A DNA stretch of 64,000 nt from Acanthosepion lycidas (lineage: Eukaryota; Mollusca; Cephalopoda; Sepiida; Sepiidae). The DNA lies in NCBI GenBank assembly GCA_963932145.1, contig OZ010605.1, forward strand, positions 30,598,313-30,662,312. The letters are read 5' to 3'. Of the stretch, positions 32,920 through 44,849 are shown in pieces. Position 1 is the first letter of the stretch. Every line of letters begins with the position of its first letter. The notes under the pieces were generated by a model. That model saw only the letters and a program-made list of their open reading frames with translations, was not told the origin of the DNA and made no database searches. The position numbers and the translations under genes were made by a program.

Positions 32920-35345
32920 TGATTTTCTCCTTTCTCTTCTTTATTTCTTTTTCGTTTTTTTGTTCTTAGTATACACTCTTTTTTTCTTCAATTTTTTTTC
33001 ATTTCATGTTTTTTTATTTCTTTTTTTGCTCACTTTTGCTTTTATTTTCTTACTTTTCTTGCCTCTTCTTTGTCATTCTTTCTTTGATTCCTTCTTTTTT
33101 ATTTTTTCTTCTTTCATTTTTTCATTCTTGAGTATGCCTTTTATTCATTTCTTTTCCTTCCCTCTCTTCCTGTAACAAGCTCTTCCCATCATGCTCTTTC
33201 ATTTTTTCTTCTTTTCATTCTCTCCTTCGCGTTCACTTTCTCACTGTTTTTATACTCTTACATTTGTTCTGATTATCACTCTCCTTTTTTGAGTTTATCT
33301 TTCTGTTACACTTTTTATTCATTCTCTATCTCTAGCTTCATTTTCCTTCTTTTCCTTCTTGCATCTTTTTCTCTTTCTTTCAATATACACTCTTTCTTTC
33401 ACTTATTTTCCTTCATCATTTTTTGCTTATTTTCCTCATTTTTCTGTCTTTTTTCTTTCTTTCGTTTATTTCTTCTTTCCTTTTTCTAATCTTCATTACT
33501 CTCTCTTTCTCTAATTACATTTCTGCATTTCTAATTTCTTTTCTCTTTCCCCTTTTCTCTTATTCTCTTTTTACCAATTGTCATATCTCTCTCTCATTCA
33601 CTAATATCCATTTGATGATTTTCTTTCCCCTCTTTTATTCTCTAATTCTCTCTTTTGCTTTCTTTTTCCCTCTATTTCATTCTTTTCGCCTTCTTTTTCC
33701 CTCTATTTCATTCTTTTCGCCTTCTTTTTTCCCCTATTTCATTCTTTTCGCCTTCTTTTTTCCCTATTTCATTCTTTTCGCTTCTTTTTTCCTCTATTTC
33801 ATTCTTTTCGCCTTCTTTTTCCTCTATTTCATTCTTTTTACCTTCTTTTTCACTCTATTTCATTCTTTTTGCCTTCTTTTTTCCCCTATTTCATTCTTTT
33901 CGCCTTCTTTTTTCCTCTATTTCATTCTTTTCGCCTTCTTTTTTCCTCTATTTCATTCTTTTCGCCTTCTTTTTTCCCTATTTCATTCTTTTCGCCTTCT
34001 TTTTTCCTCTATTTCATTCTTTTCGCCTTCTTTTTTCCCTATTTCATTCTTTTCGCCTTCTTTTTTCCTCTATTTCATTCTTTTCGCCTTCTTTTTCCCT
34101 CTATTTCATCATTCTTCTTCTTCTTCTTCTTCTTCTTCTTCTTCTTCTTCTTTCTCCATATCACCATTTTTGTACCACTTTTTAACCATTGTTCCTTTCT
34201 CTCTTTTTACTAATCTTTATTTCTGTCTCCGAACTGTTCCTTTCTCTCATATTTTCTTTCTTTATTCTCTCCTTTTGCACTTCTTTCATTCATTCATTCA
34301 TTCTTTCTTTCTTTCTTTCCATATTTGCTCTCTTTTTACTAATCTTCATTTATTTCTCTCATTTCCATTTGAAAACATTTCTCTCTCTCTCATTCACCTT
34401 TTTGAATCTTTTTCTTCTTTAATCTCTCTCTCTCTTTCTGCTTGCTTTCTTTCTCTTTCCGCTCAATTGATTTTTCTCTTCTACATTTTGAACCACTTTT
34501 GTATCTTTTCTTTTTCCCCTTTCCTCTTATCCTCTCTTTATCAATTGTCATCTCTCTCTCTCTCTCTCCCCTTCACTAATATCCATTTGATTTTCTTTTC
34601 TCATCTTTCTTCTCTTATTCACTCTTTTACCTTCTTCTCTCTATTTCATTTTCTGTCTTCTTCTCTTTCTTTCTTTCACTATTCTTTTACCATTTTCTTA
34701 ACATTGTCCCTTTTTTTCTTTCTTCCTACATTTTCTCTCTTTTTACTAATCTTTATTTCTGCTCTCAGATTTTATTTTCTCTGATTTTTCCTTTCTTTGT
34801 TCTCTCTTTTTGCACTTCTTTCTTTCTTTCTTTCCAAATTTGCTGTCTTTTTGCTAATCTTCATTTATTTCTCTCATTTCCATTTGAAGATTTTCTACCC
34901 CTTTATTTTTTCTCTCCCTCTTTCACTCTCATTCAGCTTTTTGCATCTTTTTCTTCTTTGCCTTCTCTCTTTCTGCTTGTTTTCTTTCTCTTTCCTCTCA
35001 CTCTCACTCTCTTTTTTAAAACTCTCCATTTACTTTCTCTTCCCCTCCCTCTCTAATTTCTATTTGGCAATATTCATTTCCCTTCTTTCTATATTTCTCA
35101 CATTTTTTGCTTCTACTTTCATCCTTACTCCATTTCCCCTCTTTCTCTTTCTCTTTTTACCTTTCTTTTTCTTCTTGCCCTTCACTTCTCCCTCTCCAGT
35201 TCCATTTAATGCTTTCCCTCTCACTCTTCCCCATCAACCTTCTTTTCTCACTACCATCTCTTTATTCTTTTTCTCTCACCTATTTTTTTTTACTCTTTCT
35301 TTAATCCTGTTTCATTTTCTCTATTCCTGATATCTTAATTTTCTA
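32920..35345. repeat. Polypyrimidine domain 2 (about 2.4 kb)
   Basis: Same strand polarity and composition as domain 1 (plus strand T/C). Contains (TTC)n at 34109-34151 and many CTCTCT/TTTCTTTC patches. The 453-codon frame at 33423-34784 is a composition artefact. Confidence 0.9.
33650..34110. repeat. 29-31 bp minisatellite core of domain 2
   Basis: About 15 units of TATTTCATTCTTTTCGCCTT plus CTTTTTTCCCTC variants. The unit differs in sequence from the core of domain 1 but has almost the same length. Confidence 0.9.
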
Positions 35346-35755
35346 AACACTGGTCGATCATTTTTCCTTCTCCTTCCTGTCACCATCAAGTATATGCTGA
35401 CAGCCATTACTGTCGACCACAGTACATAATAAAGTTATTAGTGAGCTTAACTTAATATGCGCCACTTAATTAAAATAAAGTAAATAACCATGCAGCCGTT
35501 AGGTATGCTAACAGATATCTATATCCGATGGCATGTAATAATATTTGTGTCCCTAAATAAGAAAACAGAAAATAAAATAATCAGTTTGATTAAATTGCAG
35601 CCATAAGAAGTTTAGAAGGTGCAGTCTAAAGATAATGGTTAATCCTAAAAAAGAAATCAATATTTGCAAAATTCTTTGGATTTGTTGTTGTTACAAACAA
35701 AGCAAGAAATATAGAGAAGTATTTGCTTCTACAAAATAAATATATATATATATAT
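35346..35755. other. Spacer
   Basis: AT-rich, ending with a short TA tract at 35740-35757. Nothing recognised. Confidence 0.4.
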
Positions 35756-35757
35756 AT

Positions 35758-36325
35758 CACTTGATGCAGAATTGGCTTTCTCAACTTCAGTCACTTTCTC
35801 ACGAATATGGCATGGCTTCCCACTGTCTTTTCTACAAATATTTTCATGGCAACTGCTCTAACAAGCTTTTTTCCTTGATGCCATGTCTACATAAATTCAA
35901 AAATGCTACTATTAGGTTGGTGCAAAAACAATGACGTAATAATGTCGTTTTTTGACGTTAAAAATACGTCAAAAAACGACATTATTGCGTCATTATTTTT
36001 GCACCAACGTAATAGATTGGCATCTAGGTTCAACCTGTTTACTCTTGAAATAGCTAAATGCAACCAACACTTCTACTCCAACAGTTTCTTTTCTCACACT
36101 TCCCACCTGTGGAACTCAATTCTATTTACCTGCTTCCTTGATGACTACAATCTTTAAAAATTTAAATGCAATGTCAGTCGCCATCTTCTATATTTCTGAA
36201 TACCATTCAGTTTTTGTCCTTTCCTCACTCCTTCCTATACTCATTCTTTTCTCTTACTTTTACTCCTTATAACACCCTGTGTACTAATGGCATTCCTGCC
36301 AAGCTTGGGTAAAATATTTAAAAAA
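35758..36325 (+). pseudogene. LINE-A C-terminus and 3' end, split by a MITE
   Basis: The plus strand reads ASHCLFYKYFHGNCSN (about 35806-35855), the conserved LFYKYFHG block, then PCLHKFKNAT. The MITE at 35912-36012 follows, then RFNLFTLEIAKCNQHFYSNS, SHTSHLWNSI and the KFKCNVS end at about 36150-36170. The 3' end has the usual pyrimidine-rich stretch. The MITE lies in coding sequence, so the LINE copy came first. Confidence 0.8.
35912..36012. mobile_element. Mariner MITE, 102-bp type
   Basis: Palindrome TTAGGTTGG..CCAACGTAA with centre ATGACGTAATAATGTCG..TTTTGACG. The right terminus has one substitution (CGTAA). Confidence 0.9.
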
Positions 36326-36439
36326 GATAAAAATAAAATAACATATCTATGTATCTATTCCTATAATAAACTGAAATGGTTTTGATGATTCTTACAGATA
36401 TATATATATCAATATCTTCAATTTTATTTTATGACTTGT

Positions 36440-37330
36440 ATAGAGTGTAATGCTTATAGCAATATTAGTCGTATAAGGAAATATTTGGCACTTGTAAGTA
36501 GCCAGTACTTCTTCACTCCCTGACCATCTCAACAGGATCAATGTATAGTATCTGTTCAGCTTCATGCCTCGCACCTCTTGCCTGTGGAACTCCCTTCCCT
36601 ATTCCAGTTTCCCTGAGAGTTATAATCTCCAACTGTTCAAATGTAATGTCAATCAACATCTCCAGTTGCCTTGATCTATCCAGTATTCTTCTCCTCATCC
36701 TTTCCTCTATCACTCCTATGTGATCTTGCTCTAAATCTTCTGTAACCCCTTGCATCCTAGTGGCTTCCCACCTTGTTTGTGTTGAAATGCTTAAAAAATA
36801 AAAAATAAAAAAATAACTCTTATGTTAATATTAGCTATTTCCTTATAAGGAAACATATAATATTAATTGACAAGCAGCCAGTGCTATTCCAGTTAAGTTT
36901 TCCTTCCCTCCCTTGCCATCATGCTGAGATTAAAACATAGTATACAATCTCTCCTCTAATGGTAATGGTAATATAAAATTCCTTATAAGGAATCATTCAT
37001 TATTCATTGACTGCTTGACCAACACAGCCTTGAGCTACACAACTTATTTTTTTCTTTACTCTTTGGCTATTGGGTTGTTAATATTAGGCATTTCCTCATA
37101 GGAAAACATTTATTATTCATTGGCCTAGCAGCCAGCATGACATGACGTATGCTTTTTTCATCTATTGGATACTGGCTAATTCTCCTCATCTCTAATGCTA
37201 ATGGTAACATTAGACATTCCCTTATAAGGAAACGTTCATCAAGCAGCCAGTTCTACACAACTTACACTTTTCTTGGCTCTTGGGATCAAAGTATAGTATC
37301 TGTTCTCCTTGGATGAAATTAAAAAAAATA
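36440..37330. repeat. About 125-bp satellite with a 14-bp palindrome
   Basis: Five imperfect units aligned on TTCCTTATAAGGAA (about 36475 degenerate, 36839, 36970, 37092 degenerate, 37217), spacing 122-130 bp. Each has CAGCCAGT, a C/T-rich stretch, AAGTATAGTATCTG and CTAATGGTAATATTAG. The palindrome recurs alone at 41449. A LINE-A 3' end splits the first unit. Confidence 0.8.
36555..36815 (+). mobile_element. LINE-A 3' end inserted in the satellite
   Basis: From TGCCTCGCACCTCTTGCC through ATGTAATGTCAATCAAC to CTTGCATCCTAGTGGC and an A-rich end (36795-36811). The satellite resumes at CTTATGTTAATATTAG. Confidence 0.75.
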
Positions 37331-37374
37331 TTTCTAATGCCAACATTTACTTTTCTTTCTTCGTTTTTTTTTAC

Positions 37375-37520
37375 TAATATACACTCAATACAAGACCCAA
37401 GAGCCACTCGAGGTAGAGGGTTACTGTGCAGTGTTGTATGAGCATAGTAAAGGTCAAGTGAATTTTATGAGGCTATGCAGGAAAGATAATGGCCAACTCT
37501 AGACTTGTAAAGGTCAATAT
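37375..37520 (+). repeat. Unnamed interspersed repeat U2, copy 2
   Basis: Partner of 20950-21110. Confidence 0.55.
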
Positions 37521-37524
37521 ATAA

Positions 37525-38505
37525 TTAATGAATAGCATTTCAGAGCTCACTTGGAGACGTTAGAAGTATAGTGTGGAAGCAGAGTTTGGAAGGAACCAGA
37601 AAGCCAATCTAAACAAGAACCAGGAAATAAGCCTCTACTCCAGCTCAAAAAAAAAAACGGGGAGAGGTGGGTGAATGAGACAAGGCAAACCTATGTACTC
37701 CTATTTACTTGATGAATGATAACAAAATTATCTATGCAGTTAGGATGAAAACTGGTTCCTTCTTCTTCATAAGAAAACAGCATCCATTTGTATAAATTTA
37801 CAAACCGCAACTTCATTACTACGTCATGGATGCAAATTTTAGAATGGGGTGTAAGTTTGATTTGATGGATAAGGACAGATGCTTAACACTTCTGCTGCTA
37901 AATACGGAAATCTCCATTTTTCTTATCTTGCTCCAGCTGGCTAAGTACGGAAACCTATGTTTTTTTGCATACCGCTGTTTTGAGTGTCCCGTTGCGCCAT
38001 CTATCGTAAAATCACAAAGGAAAATGCTTCAAAAGATACCATGTGTATACCCATTACTGATCTGGTAAGTCATTCCCAAGTATATCCATGAAAATGGAAT
38101 GCTGTAAAACACACTGGTGCCAGTTTTTTGGGTAATAAAATATGTAGGTTGAAATTTGGCATTTTCTTTAAAAATGGCTGGCTGGATGGGAGCAGCACTG
38201 GGCAAATGAGTAGCAGTGAAAGTGTTAATATTTTCAGAGATTGCAAAAGGTAAAACAACCCTGGAAATTGCAACAATAGTGGACAGGTCCAACTGAACTA
38301 TGAAAAAAATTGTTGAGGAAATTTTTGTTGAGGTTAGACTTATCTGATTTTTTATAGGCTCAGGATTGTCACATGAGACAACAGCCTAGTGGATTAAAGT
38401 GAATTTGGTAGTATAGAAATTGTGATTTCAATCCCTAGCATGGTTAGTGCAGATTTAATCTCGGTAAAAACAATGGCAGCAAATGCTGGAAATCTCTTCA
38501 TAGAT
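37525..38505. other. Spacer, unassigned
   Basis: Slightly less AT-rich. Short frames at 37826-38068 (plus) and 38029-38292 (minus) show no family features. CTAAATACGGAAATCTCCAT and CTAAGTACGGAAACCTATGT (37900, 37940) form a short imperfect duplication of about 43 bp. Confidence 0.4.
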
Positions 38506-38507
38506 GA

Positions 38508-38898
38508 AGATATAAACTTGAAGCAATAGAAATGCAGTTCTACAGAAAGATGCTGAGGATAGCACGGACCAAACATATGAGCAGCGAGAAGGTTTTGGAG
38601 AAAATGGAAACAAAAAAGGAACTTATATTTAACATCAGGAAGAAACAGCTGAAATTTCTGGGGTAGCTAATGAGGAAGGAGGGCTTGGAAAATCCGATAC
38701 TCACAGGACTAATTGAGGGAAAGAGAAACAGAGGAAAGCAGTGCATAACATATTTGATGAGCTTGGGTGACAGAACAGGGTTTAAGAGAAATAATAAAAA
38801 GACAAAAACTTATTAAGAGCTACGAGGGACAAGAAGATGTGGAGGGTCATGATTGCTTACGTCCTGAAGTGACATGGCACATAAAAGAAGACCAAATA
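38508..38898 (+). pseudogene. RTE-like LINE-B 3' end
   Basis: The plus strand reads (A)IEMQFYRKMLRIARTKHMSS (about 38525), then LEKMETKKELIFNIRKKQLKFLG (in pieces) and EGLENPILTGLIEGKRNRGK. This is the same C-terminal block as 17610-17820. It ends with the ACATGGCACATAAAAGAA terminus. A few stops. Confidence 0.75.
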
Positions 38899-39182
38899 AA
38901 AGCAAAAGGTACAAGATGAGATATACATAGCTATAGACAATGGAATGATAATCTAACCCCATGGATTACATACTATTCAGTTGAAAAAGCCCCGATCTCC
39001 AGCCCTGATAATAACAAAAATAATGGCATTAGTCCAAATATAAATAATATAATTAATTTGTATTTTTTAGGTTTTCAACATATGTTATTAACATATTAAT
39101 ATTGCATATATGATCATAACATACCATCAAGATAGATGACTCAAATGCAGGTCTGTATAGAGCATGCAGTTAAGAATATTAT

Positions 39183-39435
39183 TGTTGTAACCTAGGGAAA
39201 GTTACTAGATTAATCACATGGAGGTTAGTAATGAATGATAATACTTAGGACAAGAACAACACATATAAGATTCACCAGCAGTGCATAGAAGTAGTAGTCA
39301 CTTGCCAGAAATGAGTCAAGTGAATTCCAAAATGAATCTCCAACTTCAGACCAACACAGTATTTACTACTGTATTTATATGAACAGGGATATACCCATTG
39401 TCATCTGTATGTATGCTACAACAATTATAGAACTT
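39183..39435 (+). repeat. Unnamed interspersed repeat U1, copy 2
   Basis: Partner of 28165-28425. A short reversed piece (TTTCTAGGTTACAA) occurs at 39767. Confidence 0.75.
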
Positions 39436-39784
39436 GAAGTTAAGAACTTTATAAAACATTTAGTTAAGAATATTATCTTGCTGATATTAGTGATGCTTGT
39501 CTAAATGTAACCCAGACACAAACTATCCTAATTGTTATTGTTACTTCTCTAATGCTTCTCTTCCAGTTCTTGCTTTCTGTTATATACCGTATCTATGAAC
39601 ACTAACGGGTTTGTCCTAATCCTTATAAATATGTTAGACACTATTATAAGTGGGGTTATATGCTGTTAAAGTAGTCCACCACCTACTTCACTCCATTGGT
39701 GTGTATTGTATTTTGTTGATGTTATAAAGATTACCATTGTTGTTTATTCCTCATTCAGTAACATTTTCTAGGTTACAAAAGTTT

Positions 39785-39905
39785 CCTGACAACTGGAATC
39801 TACAAAAATTTAAATGCAACTTCAATTGTCATCTTTTATTTCCTTGTGAGTTGTTCTTTTATTTTCTCCTCAATAGATCCTTGTATCTTAGAATGGCTGC
39901 ATAGA
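39785..39905 (+). repeat. LINE-A 3' end fragment
   Basis: ACAACTGGAATCTACAAAAA and TTTAAATGCAACTTCAATTG match the KFKCN end of LINE-A; the terminal block is shortened. Confidence 0.6.
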
Positions 39906-40079
39906 ATGGGCATCACTAAGGATCATACAATTTTTGAATTCAGAGATTGTCTTTCTCTTAGACAACATATTTCCTAAAGGCAAAAGAACAATTTATATTT
40001 AGATTATTTTAAAACAAATATAATTTACATCATTTTAAAAAATACAATTTTATATAATAATAGGATGTCCTTTTAACAG

Positions 40080-40735
40080 CTGATTAATTTTTAAAAGGCA
40101 TAAAGCCAAAAAGAAATTGCCTGAATAACGATAAACTCCTGCTGAATTCACCTTTCTTCAATCTGGTCTCCTTGTTTAAGTTGATGAATGCTGCCATAAT
40201 CCTTGCCAACAGTTCATCTTTGGTACTACAAGCAGTTTTGTTGGTCTTTCACTGAACTACCCCCAACACATAATAATCAAGAGGGTTACTGGCTGGGAAT
40301 TTAGGTGGCCAGATGTAAGGGATGATATGGTCACAGAAATTTTCTGACAGCCATGACTGGGTTCTCCTGCTTGTGTGGCATGGTGCAGAGTCCTGTTGTC
40401 AGACATAGGGTCTTCCAGCAGTCACTCTCTTGACCCAGGGTAGCACTACCTCCTCTGTGTTGAGTCTGAGGCCCTCACCAAAAGATTCAGGAGTTCTTTT
40501 TGTATCAGAACGATCAGAGGGATTTTTCCAAACTGCTGTACCTTTGTAATCACCGTTAGACTCATCAAACTCTTTCTGAATCCTTTGCACTGTCCTCAAA
40601 TTGACATGCAAACACTCTGAAATTGGAGCTTCTGGTGCGAATGTTGTGCAGTACAGCATGCCGTTTCCAAATTTTTGGCAGAGTGAATTGTGTCATGGTG
40701 CTCTTTTTCTCATAGACAGTGCCCAACTGACCCTT
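40080..40735 (-). pseudogene. maT-like (DD37D) transposase, internal deletion
   Basis: On the minus strand the N-terminal HTH part reads VNLRTVQRIQKEFDES and SDRSDTKRTPESF (40660-40490). It jumps directly to LRLNTEEVV and WVKRVTAGRPYV (40475-40400), so about 100 residues with the first catalytic Asp are missing. Then QQDSAPCH (Asp codon at 40390-40392) and, 37 residues on, NPLDYYV (Asp at 40276-40278) give the D-37-D spacing of the maT group. A stop follows GRPYV. Further C-terminal sequence (TNKTACSTKDELLARI) runs to about 40150. Non-autonomous relic. Confidence 0.75.
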
Positions 40736-40859
40736 CTATAATGTGCAATCAACAAAATTAAAAACAAACAAGATGCATGCACGAAATTAAAAACATAACA
40801 TGGTGACAATTTACCCATTACACCCTGCACATCAAAAAAATCAAACATGTACAATTAGT

Positions 40860-41345
40860 AAATACAAAATACTTTAAATACCTTGGTGTATGGATTAATT
40901 GTAACAAACATACGACAGAAGATCTTGAACCTAGAAGAGGTTGTGCTTAGGTTAGTTTTGCACAATACCACAAATTGCTACAAAACCAAAACATTAGCTG
41001 AGAAAAACTCAAGCCATATTCCAAAGTAGTCTTGTCAGATCAAGACTTTTATATGGATACACTGTATGGTGCCAAACCAGTTCAGAAATATCTAAATTGT
41101 CAACTGTATACAATTGCTTTCTCAGATCAATGGTTGAAGATGTCTGAGTGAATAAAGCTTTTGAATCTTGGTGAAGACCAATCTTATTGTGGACTATTCC
41201 AAAGAATGGCACCAAATAACAGAAACCATATTGCTTCGAGACTTTCAATGACAGCAACCATGAAAATATATTTCATATATAACTTAATGGGAAATTAATG
41301 ATATAATCAATAAGTTAACATTCTGGACTACTTAGAACAAAGGGT
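40860..41345 (+). pseudogene. LINE-D RT C-terminal fragment
   Basis: The plus strand starts KYFKYLGVWI (about 40870), the F-YLG block after the RT palm. It continues through sequence matching 52430-52760 and the 20-kb copy (CAAAACCAAAACATTAGC, CTTGTCAGATCAAGACTTT). Only one copy of each tandem unit is present here. Stops throughout. Confidence 0.6.
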
Positions 41346-41557
41346 TAAGAAAGAAACACCAATCAATACTAGAAAAATGGGATAAATTGTTTTAATAGAA
41401 AGATATCATAAATTCAACTGGTTGTTCAATCACTGAATCCTGAATGTTTCCTTATAAGGAAACGACCAATATTTCATTACTGTTAGTATTTAAAATGAGA
41501 TGAAGGAGAAGCTAGAAACCCTAGTTCATTTTTTATAAATGAATCCAACACCTAAGC

Positions 41558-42252
41558 ACACGGGTTCTTAACCAGGGGTATCCATACCCCTTGGGAGTAT
41601 GGGAACCAAATGCTGGAGGTATGGGACTTGATTTCTGGGTACTGATAGTTCCCCACACCACACCGTGTTTGACAATTTTTCATTATTAGATCTGAAATCA
41701 AAGTGGAGAAATCGACTTGATGTGTCAGATGACATGCGAGTAGCTTTGTCAGTAACTGTACTACGATTCCATGCTTTGATTGCACAAAAACAACAGCAAA
41801 TATCTCACTAGATTAGTAAAAGTCTGTTTTATTGTAGTCGAGATACTAAAAAAACTTACACATTCATGTTCTCTTCCTTTTTCTTGTGCAATAAAACTGA
41901 ATTAAAACTTTATTTTACTTTCAGTAAAAAAAAAAATATAATAAAGTTATCAATGCTTATGGTCTTTTTCATGTTCTATTCCTAGCAATTCATATCTAAA
42001 GTACAGTAAATTCAAGCGATTGAAATATTTGAAAGACATACTGGCAAATAATAGGATTGGTGATAATTATTTCGACAGTCACGTGAAGCAGGGTATAGAA
42101 CCATATTGGACAATCCACTGAGGATCTGGAATCATCAATAGCTTAAGAAACCCTACCTAAGCAAATTCAGAAAGCATATGGATCAATAGTGTATAATTGT
42201 AACAATAATGATAGAGTTTGTGCTGTTTTAAAGCTACGGTCTAAGAACCCTG
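41558..42252 (+). mobile_element. hAT deletion derivative
   Basis: Left end ACGGGTTCTTAACCAGGGG and right end GGTCTAAGAACCCTG are inverted relatives, of the type common in Charlie-like hAT elements. Between them, 41689-41811 encodes WRNRLDVSDDMRVALSVTV and ends QKQQQISH-stop. This is the very C-terminus of ZBED5/SCAND3-like hAT transposases (dimerisation region). The catalytic core is absent. I could not find a convincing 8-bp target duplication. Confidence 0.6.
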
Positions 42253-42448
42253 CACAGCTGTCAATGAAATGAAGAATGGCTTGAAAATGCATATATAATG
42301 GAGTCACTTTGGGAAAATATAGTTATTTGTGTCTGAAAACTTGTTCTCTAAAATGCTGCTCCCTGTATCTGTTGTCACTTTCATAATAATAAATAGGAAT
42401 TATTACTTACAAAGCTTTTATAGGATTACCCCACTTGTCTGTCAAATA

Positions 42449-42550
42449 TTAGGTTGGTGCAAAAATAATGACGTAATAATGTCGTTTTTTGACGTGAAAA
42501 AATACGTCAAAAAACGACATTATTATGTCATTATTTTTGCACCAACCTAA
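42449..42550. mobile_element. Mariner MITE, 102-bp type
   Basis: Perfect termini TTAGGTTGG and CCAACCTAA, flanked by TA. Centre as in the copies at 35912 and 42950. Confidence 0.92.
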
Positions 42551-42609
42551 TACATTCTGTTAACTTCCACAGGATAAACTTGCCATAAGCAGTATATAAA
42601 ACACTAAAG

Positions 42610-42663
42610 TCTGCCTGCCTGCCTGCCTGTCTTTCTATGTTCATATTTTCTCATTCTACCCAA

Positions 42664-42694
<31 letters not shown>

Positions 42695-42719
42695 GTTCAT
42701 ATTTTCTCATTCTAGCCAA

Positions 42720-42766
<47 letters not shown>

Positions 42767-42791
42767 GTTCATATTTTCTCATTCTAGCCAA

Positions 42792-42834
<43 letters not shown>

Positions 42835-42859
42835 GTTCATATTTTCTCATTCTAGCCAA

Positions 42860-42917
<58 letters not shown>

Positions 42918-43124
42918 CATATTTTCTCATTCTACCCAATATCTATCTATTAGGTTGGTGCAAAAATAATGACGTAATAATGTCGTTTTTTGAGGTTGAA
43001 AAAAACGTCAAAAAACGACATTATTACGTCATTATTTTTGCACCAACCTAATATCTATCTTCATATTTTCTCATTCTACCCAATATCTATCTATCTATCT
43101 ATCTATCTATTGCAGTCTGTTTAC

Positions 43125-43161
<37 letters not shown>

Positions 43162-43223
43162 CATATTTTCTCATTCTACCCAATATCTATCTATCTATCT
43201 TCATATTTTCTCATTCTACCCAA

Positions 43224-43258
<35 letters not shown>

Positions 43259-43270
43259 GTATCTATCTAT
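42610..43270. repeat. Compound (TATC)n array with 24-bp spacers
   Basis: (CTGC)n start, then blocks of (TATC)n separated by six to eight copies of TTCATATTTTCTCATTCTA followed by SCCAA. A higher-order structure: spacer plus TATC block lengths of 28-76 bp. A MITE sits inside. Confidence 0.95.
42950..43051. mobile_element. Mariner MITE, 102-bp type, inside the TATC array
   Basis: Same element as at 42449, 400 bp away and in a TATC block. Both flanks are CTAT/ATCT repeats. Confidence 0.92.
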
Positions 43271-43274
43271 AATT

Positions 43275-44088
43275 CTGGGTATGATGATAAACTGCATCCA
43301 ACTGTAAGGCTGCTGATCAGAAAAGTGGAGTTTTTGAGAACCACCTTTTAATTAGTGTTGTTCCCAAATCCACTCCAACTCCAGGTGGTAGCACCTGTTA
43401 GGGTTCTAGCTATAGTCAAATAGTGAACCCTTCAAACAAAACCAAAACATTATGTAGGTATAAAAATAGATTTTTATGGTAAAAATACCAGCAATACGTT
43501 TTTATATAAAAAATTATCAAAAATACATATTTATAATAAAATTAGCAAAAATACATATTTATAGTAACATTACCAAATTACTTCAAAGTTCTCAAAAAAA
43601 ATTAAATGACCCATAAGGAGTTGATATGCCATTACACAAACAAATCAATTAAACTATTTATCTCTTTTATCCATGGGATGCCTGAATTCTTGCTCACCCC
43701 TTAGGAAGACATTTTAGTGTTCTGCTAACCATATATCATACTCTGGACTCTATAAATTTAAAGGAAGTACTAGTGACCATTTTCCAGGCCTTTCAGCAAT
43801 AGATTGTACATTTGAGTTCGACTTGCAGTCTAGAGTGAATTTAAAATTCAAAAGACATTGAAAGCATGGAGTGTGAAGCCACATGATGACAAATCTAAAC
43901 TGAAGATGAAATGGCAGACTTAGATGAGGCAATATTTTACAAAAAAACTCTTTACCAAATGTGAAAAATGTAAAGCTGATATAGTAAGACTTTATAATTA
44001 ATATTAATTAATTAATAATTAAAGTTAATATTAGAATTTGCTGTTACTTAAACTCTAGTATTGCAATAATGGGAATATTCAATAAAGA

Positions 44089-44095
<7 letters not shown>
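43275..44095. other. AT-rich spacer
   Basis: Short ACATATTTATA-type reiterations at 43480-43570. No coding sign. Confidence 0.4.

Positions 44096-44134
<39 letters not shown>
44090..44134. repeat. (AAT)n microsatellite
   Basis: About 14 AAT units. Confidence 0.95.
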
Positions 44135-44136
<2 letters not shown>

Positions 44137-44139
44137 AAT

Positions 44140-44650
44140 AATCAATGTAGCTGTTTTTTTCTTCCTTTATGTGCTATGTCCCTCTTCCTGCTCTTTGTAG
44201 CTTTTAATAAGTTTTGTTTTTTTGCTATCTTTCCTAAACCCTGTTCTGCCATCCATTTAATCAAGCTCATCAAATATGTAACGTGCTGCTTTTCTCTGTT
44301 CCTCTTTCCCTGAATTTGTCCCCTGAGTATCAGTTTCTCTAAGCCCTCCTTCCTCATTACATTCTCCAGGAATCTCAACTGCCTCTTCCTGAGAGTTAAG
44401 TATAAGTTTCCTTTTCATTTCCATTTTATCCAAAACTTTGTCATTGCTCACATGTTTGTTCCATAGTATTCTCAGCATCTTTCTGTAGAACTACATTTCT
44501 ATTTCTTCAAGTCTATTCTTCATCTTTGAGGAGATTTTCCAGAATTTGCTGCCATACAAGAGGACAAATATTATATAACAGTTCAATACATTTTTCTTTG
44601 TTTCTAGCAAAATTTTTCTGTCTCTTAATACTTTGTTTAGCTTTTGTAAT
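44140..44650 (-). pseudogene. RTE-like LINE-B C-terminus
   Basis: The minus strand reads, with shifts, KLNKVLRDRKILLETKKNVL (44650-44590), YNICPLVWQQILENLLK, EIEM, MLRILWNKHVSNDKVLDKME, then RFLENVMRKEGLEKLILRG and the end at AHKGRKKQLH. These are the same blocks as 17430-17940. It is one of the better C-terminal copies. Confidence 0.8.
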
Positions 44651-44745
44651 GCAAAATATGCAAAATATATATATGCAAAATATGCAAAAATATAGAATTT
44701 TGCAAAATATGCAAAATATGCAAAATATGCTAAATATGCTATATG
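44648..44745. repeat. 9-bp ATGCAAAAT tandem repeat
   Basis: About ten imperfect units of ATGCAAAAT, inserted within or expanded from LINE-B sequence. Confidence 0.85.
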
Positions 44746-44817
44746 TTCTAACTTGATGGGGAGCACACATAATTTTGGGTTGAAAACAAAAATCTTTACA
44801 GAAAAAGAAGCTAAGAA

Positions 44818-44849
<32 letters not shown>

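Noticed and set aside
33423-34784. 453-codon plus-strand open frame
   Set aside because: Same artefact in the second polypyrimidine domain, including the TTC run.
42637-43307. Open frames rich in YLSIYLS
   Set aside because: Translation of (TATC)n; also seen at 326-511.
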